Notes: generated by a model not told the origin, from the letters alone. DNA of 64,000 bases from Micrococcales bacterium (GCA_016719135.1 JADKAV010000009.1:84128-148127); one strand, 5' to 3'. Numbered from the stretch's first letter, positions 45,297-54,540 are shown. A program made the numbers and translations.

Positions 45297-45313
45297 TTGT
45301 CATCGTATGACAA
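45297..45313. promoter_or_regulatory. Palindrome upstream of the PucR gene
   Basis: TTGTCAT and ATGACAA are perfect 7-bp arms around CGT, starting two bases from the PucR ATG. It lies between that gene and the divergent HAD gene, so it could control both. Confidence 0.6.
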
Positions 45314-45379
45314 TCAATGCGGCCCATGTGTGGTCCTGCGCCACTACTACTGGGCCGTGATTATGGGGACGATAGGAAC

Positions 45380-46165
45380 ATGAACACGACAGCCGCATTC
45401 TTCGACCTCGACGGGACCCTGATTCCCGGTTCGGCCAACATCCCTTTCGCCAAAGCCGCTTTCCGGCAGGGTTTCATCAGCAAGACCGACTTGGCCAAGG
45501 ACCTGCGCAACGGGCTGAGTTTTCTGCTCAAGGGTGCCACCGACGAGCGGTCCGCCCAAGTGCGTGACCGGATCCTGCGCGCCGTGCAGGGTCACCAGGC
45601 TTCTGATGTCGAGGCCCTTGGCGACCACTTCATCGACGACTTGGTCGCATCGATTACCCCCGCGATGCGCGAGGTGCTCGACCAGCACAGCGGCGCCGAC
45701 CGGATCGTGATCTCCGCCTCTCCGACCGAAATCGTGTCGCGGCTGGCCATGGCCGCCGGGCTTGAGGACGGGGTCGGGACAACTGCCGCACGCGACGACC
45801 AGGGTGTCTACACCGGCGAGCTCGTGGGCCCGTTCTGCTACGCCGAAGGCAAGGTCGAGGTGATGCAGTCGTTGGCGCAGGAGCGCGGATACGACCTCGC
45901 CCAGTGCTTCGCCTACTCGGACTCGGCCAGCGACCTGCCGATGCTCGAAGCCGTCGGACACCCGGTTGCGGTCAACCCCGAACCGGAACTGCGGGAGATC
46001 GCCGTGGAGCGCGGCTGGCCGATCGTGGAGACCTCTTCGGTGCCGCGGGTGAAGCTCACGTCATTGCACGGAGTGATCCGGCTGGGCAGGAACCTGGTCG
46101 ACGCCGCGGGCCGCCGCGTGCTGGCCTCGATCGTCCCGTCCTACGCAACGCCGGACGTGGTGTAG
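45380..46165 (+). CDS. HAD-IB family phosphatase (SerB-like)
   Basis: This is a 261-residue haloacid-dehalogenase phosphatase. Motif I is AAFFDLDGTLIPGS (nucleophile Asp, acid Asp), motif II RIVISASPTEIV, and motif III-IV YAEGKVEVM then AYSDSASDLPMLEAVG. The cap is the helical HAD-IB type, as in phosphoserine phosphatase and lysophosphatidic or glycerol-phosphate enzymes. ATG 45380 has AGGA upstream; the longer frame from 45317 lacks support. The exact substrate is unknown. Confidence 0.87.
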   Translation: MNTTAAFFDLDGTLIPGSANIPFAKAAFRQGFISKTDLAKDLRNGLSFLLKGATDERSAQVRDRILRAVQGHQASDVEALGDHFIDDLVASITPAMREVLDQHSGADRIVISASPTEIVSRLAMAAGLEDGVGTTAARDDQGVYTGELVGPFCYAEGKVEVMQSLAQERGYDLAQCFAYSDSASDLPMLEAVGHPVAVNPEPELREIAVERGWPIVETSSVPRVKLTSLHGVIRLGRNLVDAAGRRVLASIVPSYATPDVV

Positions 46166-46215
46166 TCCGGCGACACCAGCCCTATCGAAGCGAAACAGAA
46201 AGGCAGGGAACCACC

Positions 46216-46419
46216 ATGACGTCACACAAGATGGCCTCACGTCAGGGCCACACGGTCTCATCGGCCCAAGGGCCCTTCAGCAGTTCGCTACCCATCGCGT
46301 TGTGCTTCGATCGGCCGTCCGGAATGGACCACGACGGGGCACGGTGCTCGTGCTACCTGCCCGCGGGGCACTCCGGACTGCACGTCTGCGGCCACCCGCA
46401 CCACGGGGGCTGGGCGTAG
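46216..46419 (+). CDS. Small Cys/His-rich protein
   Basis: This 67-residue protein is of no recognised family. The C-terminal half, DHDGARCSCYLPAGHSGLHV then CGHPHHGGW, has three Cys and four or five His in spacing that could bind a metal ion. An earlier Cys lies in LPIALCFDRP. AGGCAGGGA lies upstream of ATG 46216. It follows the HAD gene by 50 bases, so it may be co-transcribed. Confidence 0.55.
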   Translation: MTSHKMASRQGHTVSSAQGPFSSSLPIALCFDRPSGMDHDGARCSCYLPAGHSGLHVCGHPHHGGWA

Positions 46420-46423
46420 GGGT

Positions 46424-47875
46424 TTATGCCGCCCCGGACGTGTTGTAGTCAGGCAGTTTGGGCACATCGCGGGAGGCAGCCGGCAGCGAACCGTCGGCCA
46501 TGCCTTCCAGCAGATTGGCGGTGACTGCGCGGCTGAAATCCGCGGATGCTGCGGTGATCCCCTTCTTCACGCTGGGCCCGTTCAGCGATCGTGTCCAGTT
46601 CATCGTGCCGGTCGCGAAGACGTTGGCGCCGGAACCCACGGAGTAGTAACTCATCGTCGACCACGTCCCCTTTCCGCGGCAGGTGATCGGCGACAGCGTC
46701 GGCACCTCGATATCCGACGGGGTCTGATGGCCCGGGTAGTACCGGTCGGACTCGATGCCGACCAGGCCGGGATATTCGGCCCCCGCTTTCGTGCGGATCC
46801 CGTCGAACAGGACGAAGTCCGGCTGCCGCACCACCATCGGACCCGCCACCGGGAACGCGTCGTACAGCACCCCACCACCGCTGACTCCGGGTTTGCCGAG
46901 GTCGCGCCACCGGATGTTCTTCGGCTGTACAGCGGCGTCCTTCGCGCAGTAGACCTCATCGCCTTTCAGGCCCACCCGCCAGTAGCCCGCGTTCGCACCC
47001 AGGAATGCGAGGTCCGAGCCGGAGTCCCGGGCGTCGAGCAGACCCTGCCGGTAGGACTGCGGCCAGTACTCGTCATGCCCGGTGGATACCACGCCCACGG
47101 CCCCTTTGAGCAGGCCTGGATCGCGGGCGATATCTGCGTTGCTGAACCACACGTGATCGATGCCCACCTCGTCGGCGAACCGGGCCACCGGAATGTCGAA
47201 TCCCATGGCGATCGGTGCGCCCCACAGTGCGTGGTCGTAAGGGCGGTCGTAGGAGACCGCGTAGGACCGGCCACCGAAATCACCGGCGGAATTCTTGTAG
47301 AGGCTGGCCCCGCCCCAGATGTTGTAGGCCTGCCAGGTCATGCTGGCCGCGAGGATGGCCACCTTCCCTTCGGCGGAAGCCGGCCGGACCACGAACGGGA
47401 TGTTCGTCCCGCCGTCGGAGGTGCGCACGACCACCGTGTACAACCCCGAGGTCCATCCGGTCGTGTCGACCTCGGTGACGACCGGCCAGCCAGCGGAGAC
47501 AGCCCGGGTCGTCGGATCGACCTGCTTGCCGGTGAACAGGCGCTTGTCGCCGCGGGTCTCGGCCACTTTCGTGCCGCCCTTGCCGCCAAAGAAGCCGATC
47601 CGGTAGATGCTCGCTTTCCAGGGGGCGGCCGCCGACACGTGCAGTTGCAACGGTTGGCCGGACTGCACGGAGTCGTTGGCATAGGCCGCTAGCAGTGCGG
47701 CCGGGGCGATCTTGCCCGCACGCCACCGGCTCGTGGGGGTCTGGGTGGCCGTAGGAGTGGGCGTGGTGCTCGTGACTTCCGCTTCGGTGGCCGGTTGCGT
47801 GGTCGACGGGGCCGCACACCCTGCCGTGACCAGACCCGCTCCGGCGAGCAGCATCTGCCGACGACTCAACTCCAC
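46424..47875 (-). CDS. Exported DMFase-like (dimethylformamidase large-subunit) lipoprotein
   Basis: This is a 483-residue exported protein. It has an N-terminal twin-Arg-like start (MELSRRQMLLAGAGLV) and lipobox TAGC, then a Thr/Pro-rich linker. The large domain resembles the C-terminal part of N,N-dimethylformamidase beta subunit: SIYRIGFFGGKGGTKVAE, TWQAYNIWGGASLYKN, GHDEYWPQSYRQGLLDA and RYYPGHQTPSD. Real substrates of these exported relatives are not known. The start is GTG 47875. It is convergent with the small gene at 46216, 4 bases apart. Confidence 0.8.
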   Translation of the reverse strand: MELSRRQMLLAGAGLVTAGCAAPSTTQPATEAEVTSTTPTPTATQTPTSRWRAGKIAPAALLAAYANDSVQSGQPLQLHVSAAAPWKASIYRIGFFGGKGGTKVAETRGDKRLFTGKQVDPTTRAVSAGWPVVTEVDTTGWTSGLYTVVVRTSDGGTNIPFVVRPASAEGKVAILAASMTWQAYNIWGGASLYKNSAGDFGGRSYAVSYDRPYDHALWGAPIAMGFDIPVARFADEVGIDHVWFSNADIARDPGLLKGAVGVVSTGHDEYWPQSYRQGLLDARDSGSDLAFLGANAGYWRVGLKGDEVYCAKDAAVQPKNIRWRDLGKPGVSGGGVLYDAFPVAGPMVVRQPDFVLFDGIRTKAGAEYPGLVGIESDRYYPGHQTPSDIEVPTLSPITCRGKGTWSTMSYYSVGSGANVFATGTMNWTRSLNGPSVKKGITAASADFSRAVTANLLEGMADGSLPAASRDVPKLPDYNTSGAA

Positions 47876-47961
47876 GGTGCAATGGTCGCATGCACCCGCG
47901 CATGGGTCGTGCAGATGGCCGACGGGCGGCGATCGACGCCGCGAACGTGCACAATCGATCC

Positions 47962-48450
47962 ATGGAACATCGCGCAGTCATCGAGTCCACGACGGTGGAG
48001 GCGGTCCAGCAGCTGCTCAGCCAGCACGCCTTTCTGCAGGCTTTCGCCACGGAGGTGGGCGTCGACACCGGGCAGATCGAGATCTCCGACGACACCGACG
48101 CGGTCCAGGCGAGCATGCCGTGGGCGTTCCGCACCGACCGCGCAGGCATCCCTTCGCTGGCGCAGAAATTCCTGCCCCAGGAGGTGCAGCTGGACTGGTG
48201 GCAGCAGTGGAAGCACTCCGACCCCGACGGGGACATCCGGGTCGAACTGCACGGCCGGCCGGCAGCCACGTGTACCGGGCGGGCCAGTCTGTCGCAGAAC
48301 GGCGACGACGTCGAGTACGTCGTGGTCACCGAGACCAAGACCTCGGGGGTGCCGTGGCCGCTTGGCGGCAAAGTCGAGTCGATGATCAACAAGGACTTGG
48401 TGGGCTGGATCCTGTCGGTGCAGGCGCGGGTGGCCAACCGGGAGGGGTGA
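47962..48450 (+). CDS. DUF2505 family protein
   Basis: This is a 162-residue protein with a START/SRPBCC-like pattern. It opens EHRAVIESTTVEAVQQLLSQ, has repeated short strands, SLAQKFLPQEVQLDWWQQW, and ends KVESMINKDLVGWILSVQAR. It matches the actinobacterial DUF2505 family of unknown function, possibly lipid or small-ligand binding. ATG 47962 is chosen at the start of the family match. Confidence 0.75.
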   Translation: MEHRAVIESTTVEAVQQLLSQHAFLQAFATEVGVDTGQIEISDDTDAVQASMPWAFRTDRAGIPSLAQKFLPQEVQLDWWQQWKHSDPDGDIRVELHGRPAATCTGRASLSQNGDDVEYVVVTETKTSGVPWPLGGKVESMINKDLVGWILSVQARVANREG

Positions 48451-48531
48451 GTGGTCGCTGCCCGGACACCGCTCATTCGACTACACCGACCATGATCAGC
48501 GGCGCGTTGAGCTGCCCACCACAATGGGACG

Positions 48532-49515
48532 GTGAGCGAAGACCACTACCTCGACATCGAAGCGGTGATGGATCTCCAGGAGATCATCGCCAGCCTGCAG
48601 GACCTCGAAGACGACACCTTTGAGCGCCACGGTCTGACGGCCACCGGCACGTGGGACGAGGTCGACGACCCCGTACTGATCGGCCCGGAAGGGATGCCGG
48701 TCGAGACGTGGCGCGAGGGTTACCCCTACACCGACCGGATGACTCGCCACAATTACGAGTTCACCAAGCGGCTGCTGCAGATCGAACTGCTGAAGATGCA
48801 GGGCTGGGTCAAGGAGACCGGCCAGCGCATCGTCATGGTTTTCGAAGGCCGCGACGCTGCCGGCAAAGGTGGCACGATCAAACGCTTCATGGAGCACATG
48901 AACCCGCGTGGTGCGCGCGTGATCGCCCTGGAGAAGCCCTCGGAGCGCGAAGCCGGCCAGTGGTACTTCCAGCGCTACATCCGGCACCTGCCGACCAAGG
49001 GCGAGATCGTGATGTTCGACCGGTCCTGGTACAACCGCGCCGGCGTCGAGCGGGTGATGGGCTTCTGCAGCGACGAGGACTACGCCCAGTTCATGCGGCA
49101 GACCCCGGAGTTCGAGAAGATGCTGGTACGTGACGGCATCATCTTGATCAAGTTCTGGTTCTCGGTCTCCCGCAAGGAACAGATCACCCGTTTCACCATC
49201 CGTCGCATCGATCCCGTGCGGCAATGGAAACTCAGCCCGATGGACCTCGCCAGCCTCGACCGCTGGCACAAGTACACCGCCGCCAAGGAGGCGATGTTCT
49301 GGTACACCGACACCGACTTCGCGCCGTGGACCGTCGTGCGCAGCAACGACAAAAAGCGCGGCCGGCTCGAAGCGATGCGCTGGGTGCTCAACCGCGTCGA
49401 CTACCCCGACAAGAACCTCGATGTCGTCGGCACCCCGGACCCGATGATCGTCGGTCCGCCGGCAGACATCTACGAGTCCGAGGAGAACACGGGTACGGTC
49501 TTCCCGCCGCTGTGA
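48532..49515 (+). CDS. ppk2: Polyphosphate kinase 2
   Basis: This 327-residue kinase moves phosphate between polyphosphate and nucleotides. Walker A is MVFEGRDAAGKGGTIKRF, Walker B is IVMFDRSWYNRAGVERVMG, the lid is KFWFSVSRKEQITRF, and the C-terminal KKRGRLEAMRWVLNRVDY is as in class I PPK2. An N-terminal 50-residue acidic extension (VMDLQEIIASLQDLEDDTFE) is helical. GTG 48532 is the start. It is a partner for the polyphosphate glucokinase at 59349 in energy or phosphate economy. Confidence 0.92.
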   Translation: MSEDHYLDIEAVMDLQEIIASLQDLEDDTFERHGLTATGTWDEVDDPVLIGPEGMPVETWREGYPYTDRMTRHNYEFTKRLLQIELLKMQGWVKETGQRIVMVFEGRDAAGKGGTIKRFMEHMNPRGARVIALEKPSEREAGQWYFQRYIRHLPTKGEIVMFDRSWYNRAGVERVMGFCSDEDYAQFMRQTPEFEKMLVRDGIILIKFWFSVSRKEQITRFTIRRIDPVRQWKLSPMDLASLDRWHKYTAAKEAMFWYTDTDFAPWTVVRSNDKKRGRLEAMRWVLNRVDYPDKNLDVVGTPDPMIVGPPADIYESEENTGTVFPPL

Positions 49516-49546
49516 GGCTCGCGGCACCGCATGACACACTCGCGGC

Positions 49547-49984
49547 GTGGGTTTCGACGCCGATGAGCTGAGGAGACTGGGCGGCGATCCGCCACCCCGG
49601 GCGCAGCCGGTCACCGCGGCCTATCTTGTGCGCATTGGTCTCGCGGCCGCGGTCGGCGCGGCACTGTGCAACCTCGTGGTCCTGACCGTCGCCAGCAGTC
49701 GGTCATGGCTGATTGCAGTCGAAGACCGACAACCTGTTCGCGCGTTGAGCGTGGTTCTTGTATGCACCGTGGTCGGTGTGCTGGCCGCGTTCGCTGCGTA
49801 TGTCGCGGCCAGGGTGACCAAGCGACCCGCGGTGTGGGTGGTGATCGCGGGGGTGGGAATCCTGCTGGCGTCGGTCCAGGGCCTTCCGCTCACACTGCAG
49901 GTGATGCACGTGATCACCGGGGCGTGGGTGATCGGCTGGCTGGGGGTGGCAGTGCGCGGCGGCACGCACCTGCCCGACGACTGA
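49547..49984 (+). CDS. Four-helix membrane protein (DUF6069-like)
   Basis: This is a 145-residue membrane protein with four hydrophobic helices: RIGLAAAVGAALCNLVVLTV, ALSVVLVCTVVGVLAAFAAY, VWVVIAGVGILLASVQGLPL and VITGAWVIGWLGVAVRGGTH. It resembles the DUF6069 family, of no known role. GTG 49547 is the likely start. It follows ppk2 by 31 bases and may share its transcript. Confidence 0.6.
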   Translation: MGFDADELRRLGGDPPPRAQPVTAAYLVRIGLAAAVGAALCNLVVLTVASSRSWLIAVEDRQPVRALSVVLVCTVVGVLAAFAAYVAARVTKRPAVWVVIAGVGILLASVQGLPLTLQVMHVITGAWVIGWLGVAVRGGTHLPDD

Positions 49985-50225
49985 CCTCCCGAACTGGGCA
50001 CTGCCCGATCGTCGATTCGTGAATCTGCCATCTTTTGGTGGTTTCTACGCCCGAAGTATCCTGATACGGGGCATTTGTTCCACCGGAAGGTGGCACGGAC
50101 CGACCCGCGGTGCCCACTTCGGGAGGCCAGGCCCCGCCGACCCCCTTGCTTCCCCCACTTCGGGTGATCCCGACCGAGGCCCCGCGACGAATACTGCAAA
50201 GGACCACGAGAAGAAGGAGCAAACC

Positions 50226-50711
50226 ATGGCTGAGCTGCTGGTCATCGGATACGACAACGAGACAACGGGCAGGCAGGCGTACAACACCGTCATCGGCCTG
50301 CAACAGGACATGATCGTGGAACTCGAGGGACTCGCTCTTGTCACGCAGGACGAGAGCGGCAAGAACCACGTCGAGACGCCGGCGAAGCTGGTCTCCTCGG
50401 GTGCCGCGTTCGGCGCGCTGTGGGGCATGCTGATCGGCCTGCTGTTCTTCGTGCCGTTCTTCGGCCTCGCCTTCGGCGGCGCCATGGGCGCGTTGATGGG
50501 CAAGATGGGTAAGTCGGGGGTAAACGATGAGTTCCGCAAGCAGGTCAGCGACATGATGAAGCCGGGTACTTCCGCGGTCGTCATCATGGCCTCGAAGATC
50601 ACCGAGGACAAGTTCGCCGAGGCGATGAAGTCCTACGGCGGCACGCTGCTGAAGACCTCGCTGACCACTGAGGACGAGAAGGAACTCGCCCACGAGCTCT
50701 CAGGCGAGTAG
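50226..50711 (+). CDS. DUF1269 membrane protein
   Basis: This is a 161-residue protein. A soluble alpha-beta start (LLVIGYDNETTGRQAYNTVI) leads into a Gly-rich membrane hairpin, GALWGMLIGLLFFVPFFGLA then FGGAMGALMGKMGKSGV. The end VIMASKITEDKFAEAMKSYG GTLLKTSLT is diagnostic of DUF1269. Function is unknown. AAGGAG is seven bases upstream of ATG 50226. It ends exactly where the convergent DUF1707 gene ends. Confidence 0.85.
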   Translation: MAELLVIGYDNETTGRQAYNTVIGLQQDMIVELEGLALVTQDESGKNHVETPAKLVSSGAAFGALWGMLIGLLFFVPFFGLAFGGAMGALMGKMGKSGVNDEFRKQVSDMMKPGTSAVVIMASKITEDKFAEAMKSYGGTLLKTSLTTEDEKELAHELSGE

Positions 50712-51284
50712 CTACTTCGACCGGACGGTCTTCACGGTCACCGCGCCGAACAGGGCAAGCCCTCCGATCCGCACCCGCGGGGCGGTTGTCGCAAGGTCTG
50801 GCACATCGCCTTTGCGTTCGAAGGCCCCGAAGATGCCGGTGCCGTGCAGGTCCACATGCATCCCTTCAGGGACGAGGACCTTCACCTCGCCGAACACCGC
50901 GAAAGCCTGAATCGTCACGTCCGAGGATTCCAGGGTGGCTTTGGTGAGGTCGACGCTCACCGCTCCGAAGACCGCCACCATCGTCGAGGTCTCCGCCAAT
51001 GTCCACGGACCCTTGCGCTGGACCTCGCTGAACACGGCGACCAGCGGAGCGCCCGAGGATGACGCGGGCACGATGTCCGAGGATGGCCGAGGCGCCGGCA
51101 GGTTGTGGGCCGGGAGGTCGGCCACCAACGGTTCGAGGTCGCCGTAGGTCCGTGCCAGGTACACCGCCTCGAGGCGTTCGTCATACTCCTCGCGCGTCAG
51201 GCGGCCCTCCGCAAAGGCGTCCTGCAGCACGGCGGTGTACTTGTCCCGGTCGGCGTCCGAGGCGCGCATTTGAGGATCGTTCAC
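50712..51284 (-). CDS. DUF1707 / LiaF-like stress-sensing protein
   Basis: This is a 190-residue protein. The DUF1707 SHOCT-like N terminus is PQMRASDADRDKYTAVLQDA then GRLTREEYDERLEAVYLART. The C-terminal repetitive beta region (VFGAVSVDLTKATLESSDVT, FAVFGEVKVLVPEGMHVDLH) resembles the ligand-free LiaF/YvqF cell-wall stress domain. GTG 51284 is taken as the start because typical family members begin a few residues before MRASDADR. It has no membrane helix of its own. Confidence 0.83.
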   Translation of the reverse strand: MNDPQMRASDADRDKYTAVLQDAFAEGRLTREEYDERLEAVYLARTYGDLEPLVADLPAHNLPAPRPSSDIVPASSSGAPLVAVFSEVQRKGPWTLAETSTMVAVFGAVSVDLTKATLESSDVTIQAFAVFGEVKVLVPEGMHVDLHGTGIFGAFERKGDVPDLATTAPRVRIGGLALFGAVTVKTVRSK

Positions 51285-51320
51285 GCCACCGAGCGTACGC
51301 ATTGTGTCCCGGACTGGGAA

Positions 51321-52067
51321 TCACGACAGTTGGGCCACCCAGAGATCTTCAGCCGGCCAGCGGCTGGCCCAACGGTAATCGGCGATGTCGTAGAACTCGG
51401 GATCCTGCGCGTCTTCGCCTGCCGTCAGTTCGTGCAATGCCAGTACGGAGAAGCCGTGCTTGCCCAGGATCGCGATCCAGTCGCCGTGACTCGGGTGGTA
51501 CTCGACGCCGTCGAAGACCATACGGCCGAGATCCGCGTGTGGTCTTTGCAGTGTCTGGCTGGCTGGCCCTGAATCGGGCACGCACAGCGTCGACAACACG
51601 CTATTGACCAAGAACACGAGGCGTCCTGCCGGCCGCAGGATGCGCGCGGCCTGCGCCACCCACAGATCCGGATCGCACCACACGCTCGCACCGTGTTCAC
51701 TGACCACCAGGTCAACACAGGCGTCGTGTAGTGGCACGGCCTGGGCGTCGGCCTGGATCAGCGGAAACACGATCCCTGTCTCCTGCTGACAGCGCTGGGC
51801 TGTGGCCAGTTGCTCCTGGCTGAGGTCAACGGCGATGGGGTGCGCACCGGCCCGGGCGAGCGCTGCGGAGAAGAAAGCCGTACCGGCACCCAACTCGACC
51901 ACCGTCAATCCGGCGAGGTCCGGCAGGGTCGCCAACCGGCTCTCGGAGGCGCCGAATAACCCCCACCGAACACCGTCGCGGTCCCACATCGAGCGGGCGG
52001 CCGCATCGGTGTATCGGTGGTTGACGATCGTCCACAGCGCACGATTGCGATCGAGTTCGGCAGTCAT
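51321..52067 (-). CDS. Class I SAM-dependent methyltransferase
   Basis: This is a 248-residue methyltransferase. Motif I is TVVELGAGTAFFSAALARA, the acidic residue after strand 2 is in AVDLSQEQLATA, motif II is ADAQAVPLHDACVDLVV, and motif IV is ARILRPAGRLVFLVN. ATG 52067 is chosen because the fold begins after it; the upstream in-frame sequence overlaps the next gene and is Arg/Ser-rich. The small-molecule or macromolecule substrate is unknown. It is 13 bases after the phosphofructokinase stop, so probably an operon. Confidence 0.85.
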   Translation of the reverse strand: MTAELDRNRALWTIVNHRYTDAAARSMWDRDGVRWGLFGASESRLATLPDLAGLTVVELGAGTAFFSAALARAGAHPIAVDLSQEQLATAQRCQQETGIVFPLIQADAQAVPLHDACVDLVVSEHGASVWCDPDLWVAQAARILRPAGRLVFLVNSVLSTLCVPDSGPASQTLQRPHADLGRMVFDGVEYHPSHGDWIAILGKHGFSVLALHELTAGEDAQDPEFYDIADYRWASRWPAEDLWVAQLS

Positions 52068-52080
52068 GCCGCGCCGCCGC

Positions 52081-53306
52081 TCAGTGCTCGACGTGCTCCT
52101 TGGAGCCCTTCGCCTGGCCGATCCCGGACAGCAGGTCCTCAAACCACGGCTGATCGATGTTGAACGGTTTGCCGCCACGGATGCGTGGGAATTCGATCAC
52201 CCGCAGCTCGTCGTTGGCGTCGTCGTCCTGGCCGGTCACGCCGGACTCGCCGCGCAGCGCCGCGTCCACCGCGAGGTCCGTGCACTGTTTGATCAAGGCC
52301 AGGTCCTCGTCGTTCGCCGCCGCGGACCGGGCGAAGTAGCCGCTCTTCCACACCATGGTCTTCTCCGCCTTGAGCATGTCGGCGAACTGTTTGCCGAACC
52401 ACTGGCCGGGATTGATCGTGTCGAGCTTCACGTGCCCGAACGCGTCGCGCCGACCTCTTCGCCGCGCGCCTGCATTTCGGCGACGATCTCGGCCACACCG
52501 GCCCCCTCTGACAGGAAGATATTCACGCAGCCGACCTCGTCCATGACTGCCAGCAGTCGCTGCGCCTCGGCGGCGATGTCGAAAGCCATCTCGGGCACGA
52601 AGACAGCATGGACGTCCCAGCCGCGCCGGTCCAGTCCGATGCCCGGGTTCCACGCCTGCTGGTCCAGCCACTCGCGGTACTTCACCGCGGTGGCTGCGGT
52701 GAGCCACCCACAGTTGCGCCCCATCACCTCGTGGATGATCAGCATGCGTGGGTTGGACGTGTGCTCGGCGATGATGTTCTGCGCGAAGATCGAGCCCTGT
52801 TCCGCGGCGGTCCATGCGCCCAGCGACTGCTTGATGGGGATGACGTCGTTGTCGATGGTCTTGGGCAGTCCGACCACCGTGAGTTCGTAGTCGTTGTCGT
52901 GCAGGTAGGCGGCCAGGTCGGCGGCCGTGGTGTTGGTGTCGTCACCGCCGATCGTGTGCAGGACGTCGACGCCGTCCTTGGTGAGCTGCTCGGCAGCCAC
53001 CTGGAGAGGGTCCTGGCCGGGCTGCACCAGGCCGCGCTTGAGGCAGTCCTTCACGTTGGTGAGCTTCACGCGGCTGTTGCCGATCGGGCTGCCACCGAAC
53101 TTGTGCAGCAGTGGCGCTTTGTCCCGGACTTCCTGGGTGACCTGCACCGAATTGCCGAGCAGCAATCCGTGATAGCCGTTGATGTAGCCGATGATCTCGA
53201 TGCTCGGATCGACCTCGGTGTACTTCTGGATCAGGCCCCCGACGGCCGAGGACAAACACGGGGCGAGACCACCTGCGGTGAGCAGGGCAACTTTGCGTAC
53301 GGGCAT
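52081..53306 (-). pseudogene. pfp: Pyrophosphate-type 6-phosphofructokinase, frameshifted
   Basis: This enzyme interconverts fructose-6-phosphate and fructose-1,6-bisphosphate using PPi. The first frame from ATG 53306 reads VRKVALLTAGGLAPCLSSAV, HTIGGDDTNTT (GGDD, the PPi-type motif where ATP enzymes have GGDG), GLPKTIDNDV and HEVMGRNCGWLTAA, as far as QARGEEVG. The rest (RDAFGHVKLDTINPGQWFGK to HVEH) is in another frame. The total length of 1226 nt fits one base missing at about 52446-52450. All motifs are intact, so this may be a sequencing error in a GC-rich run. Confidence 0.87.
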
Positions 53307-53353
53307 GGCCGAAAGGCTAGTCGGCTGCGTGGGTGGGGCGCCACCGCCGCGGG

Positions 53354-54196
53354 TCAAAAGGTGTCGATGTTCGGGTCCGCTTCATCCAGTAGATGCAAGT
53401 GGACCGGCGGGTGATCCAGCACCAGCCTCGAGGTCATGGACAGGTCCGGGCCGACATGGATCAGTTCCCCGGCTTCGAGCATGCGCCAGTCCTGCCCGCC
53501 GTCGATGCGCTCACTGGCGACGATCACCACCTCGACCGGCTCGTCGGTACGGACGGTGTGCTCGGTCAACTGCGTGCGCAGTGCCGCGCCAGTGCTCGGA
53601 TCGATCCGGCGTCGCGCCACGTGCAGCGCCCGCTGGTCGGGATAGCGCAGCGCCCACAGATTTCCAGGGGTGGCCACCAGGCAGTTCAGCGAGTACATCG
53701 GCACGTTGTCGGCCAGCCAGTTGGCTGCCGCTGCCAGTCCCGCCCCGACATCGCCGTCATGGTCGGCGGTGAACTTGGCGATCAGGGCGGCGTACCGCTC
53801 GGAGTCGGTGTCGCCATGCACCTGATCCATGAGGTCGCCGAGTTGCGCCTGCACCGCTGGTAGATCTCCGAAGCCGCCGTTGTGCGCCACGACGAGGCCG
53901 TCGACGACGAACGGATGCGTGTTCTCCAGCGCGTCGTGTCCGGTGGTGGCCGCGCGGATGTGAGTGATCAAGGTGCGGGCGGTGACTGTTTTCGCATCGC
54001 CGCTGAACCCTGAGTCGGTGAAGGCGCTGGCCGGTTGCTTGTCGACATGTGCGATGGGGCCCTGGGCGAACCACCCGATGCCGGTTCCGTCGGGGTTGCG
54101 GTGGCTCTCGGTGAGGATGCTGTCCGGGGCATCGACGAGCCAGTAGTCGACGTGGACCTGCGCGGTCCCGGCGTTGATTCCGAAGAGGCGGCACAT
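53354..54196 (-). CDS. Class II glutamine amidotransferase
   Basis: This is a 280-residue Ntn-hydrolase. Met is followed by the catalytic Cys2 (MCRLFGINAG), then HRNPDGTGIGWF, the substrate loop TLITHIRAATTG, HNGGFGDL and DTDSERYAALIAKF, as in GATase class II proteins such as YafJ and EgtC. No synthase domain is attached, so glutaminase-type or amide-hydrolysing activity is likely. ATG 54196 is required for Cys2. Its upstream region is the repeat block at 54210-54540. Confidence 0.87.
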   Translation of the reverse strand: MCRLFGINAGTAQVHVDYWLVDAPDSILTESHRNPDGTGIGWFAQGPIAHVDKQPASAFTDSGFSGDAKTVTARTLITHIRAATTGHDALENTHPFVVDGLVVAHNGGFGDLPAVQAQLGDLMDQVHGDTDSERYAALIAKFTADHDGDVGAGLAAAANWLADNVPMYSLNCLVATPGNLWALRYPDQRALHVARRRIDPSTGAALRTQLTEHTVRTDEPVEVVIVASERIDGGQDWRMLEAGELIHVGPDLSMTSRLVLDHPPVHLHLLDEADPNIDTF

Positions 54197-54209
54197 GGGT
54201 TCAGTGTGC

Positions 54210-54540
54210 TGTGCGGAGGCCCTGTTTGCCCTCCCCCAGCGTGGGGGTCGATCGAGGACGGCGTTGTTGGGCACTTCGCGGACCCGAACCCCCCAACAAC
54301 GTCGCCCTCAAGCGCGGGGTCGCGACCCACGGGCTGTGTGGAGGCTTGGGCAATGCGGAGGCCCTGTTTGCCCTCCCCCAGCGTGGGGGTCGATCGAGGG
54401 CGGCGTTGTTGGGCACTTCGCGGACCCGAACCCCCCAACAACGTCGCCCTCAAGGCGGCGTTGTTGGGCACTCGGGACCCGAACCCCCAACAACGTCGCC
54501 CGCGGGGTCGCGACCCACGGGCTTTGTGGAGGCTTGGACA
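54210..54540. repeat. Duplicated block with GTTGTTGG hairpins
   Basis: A unit of about 140 bp appears twice (about 54210-54351 and 54354-54540). Each starts TGCGGAGGCCCTGTTTGCCC, then CCAGCGTGGGGGTCGATCGA, a GGCGTTGTTGGG/CCCAACAACG hairpin, then GGGTCGCGACCCACGGGCT. Hairpins are at 54255-54309, 54396-54451 and, as an extra insertion in the second unit, 54453-54501. The block fills most of the 438-base gap between two divergent genes. A related single hairpin is at 24338. Confidence 0.8.
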
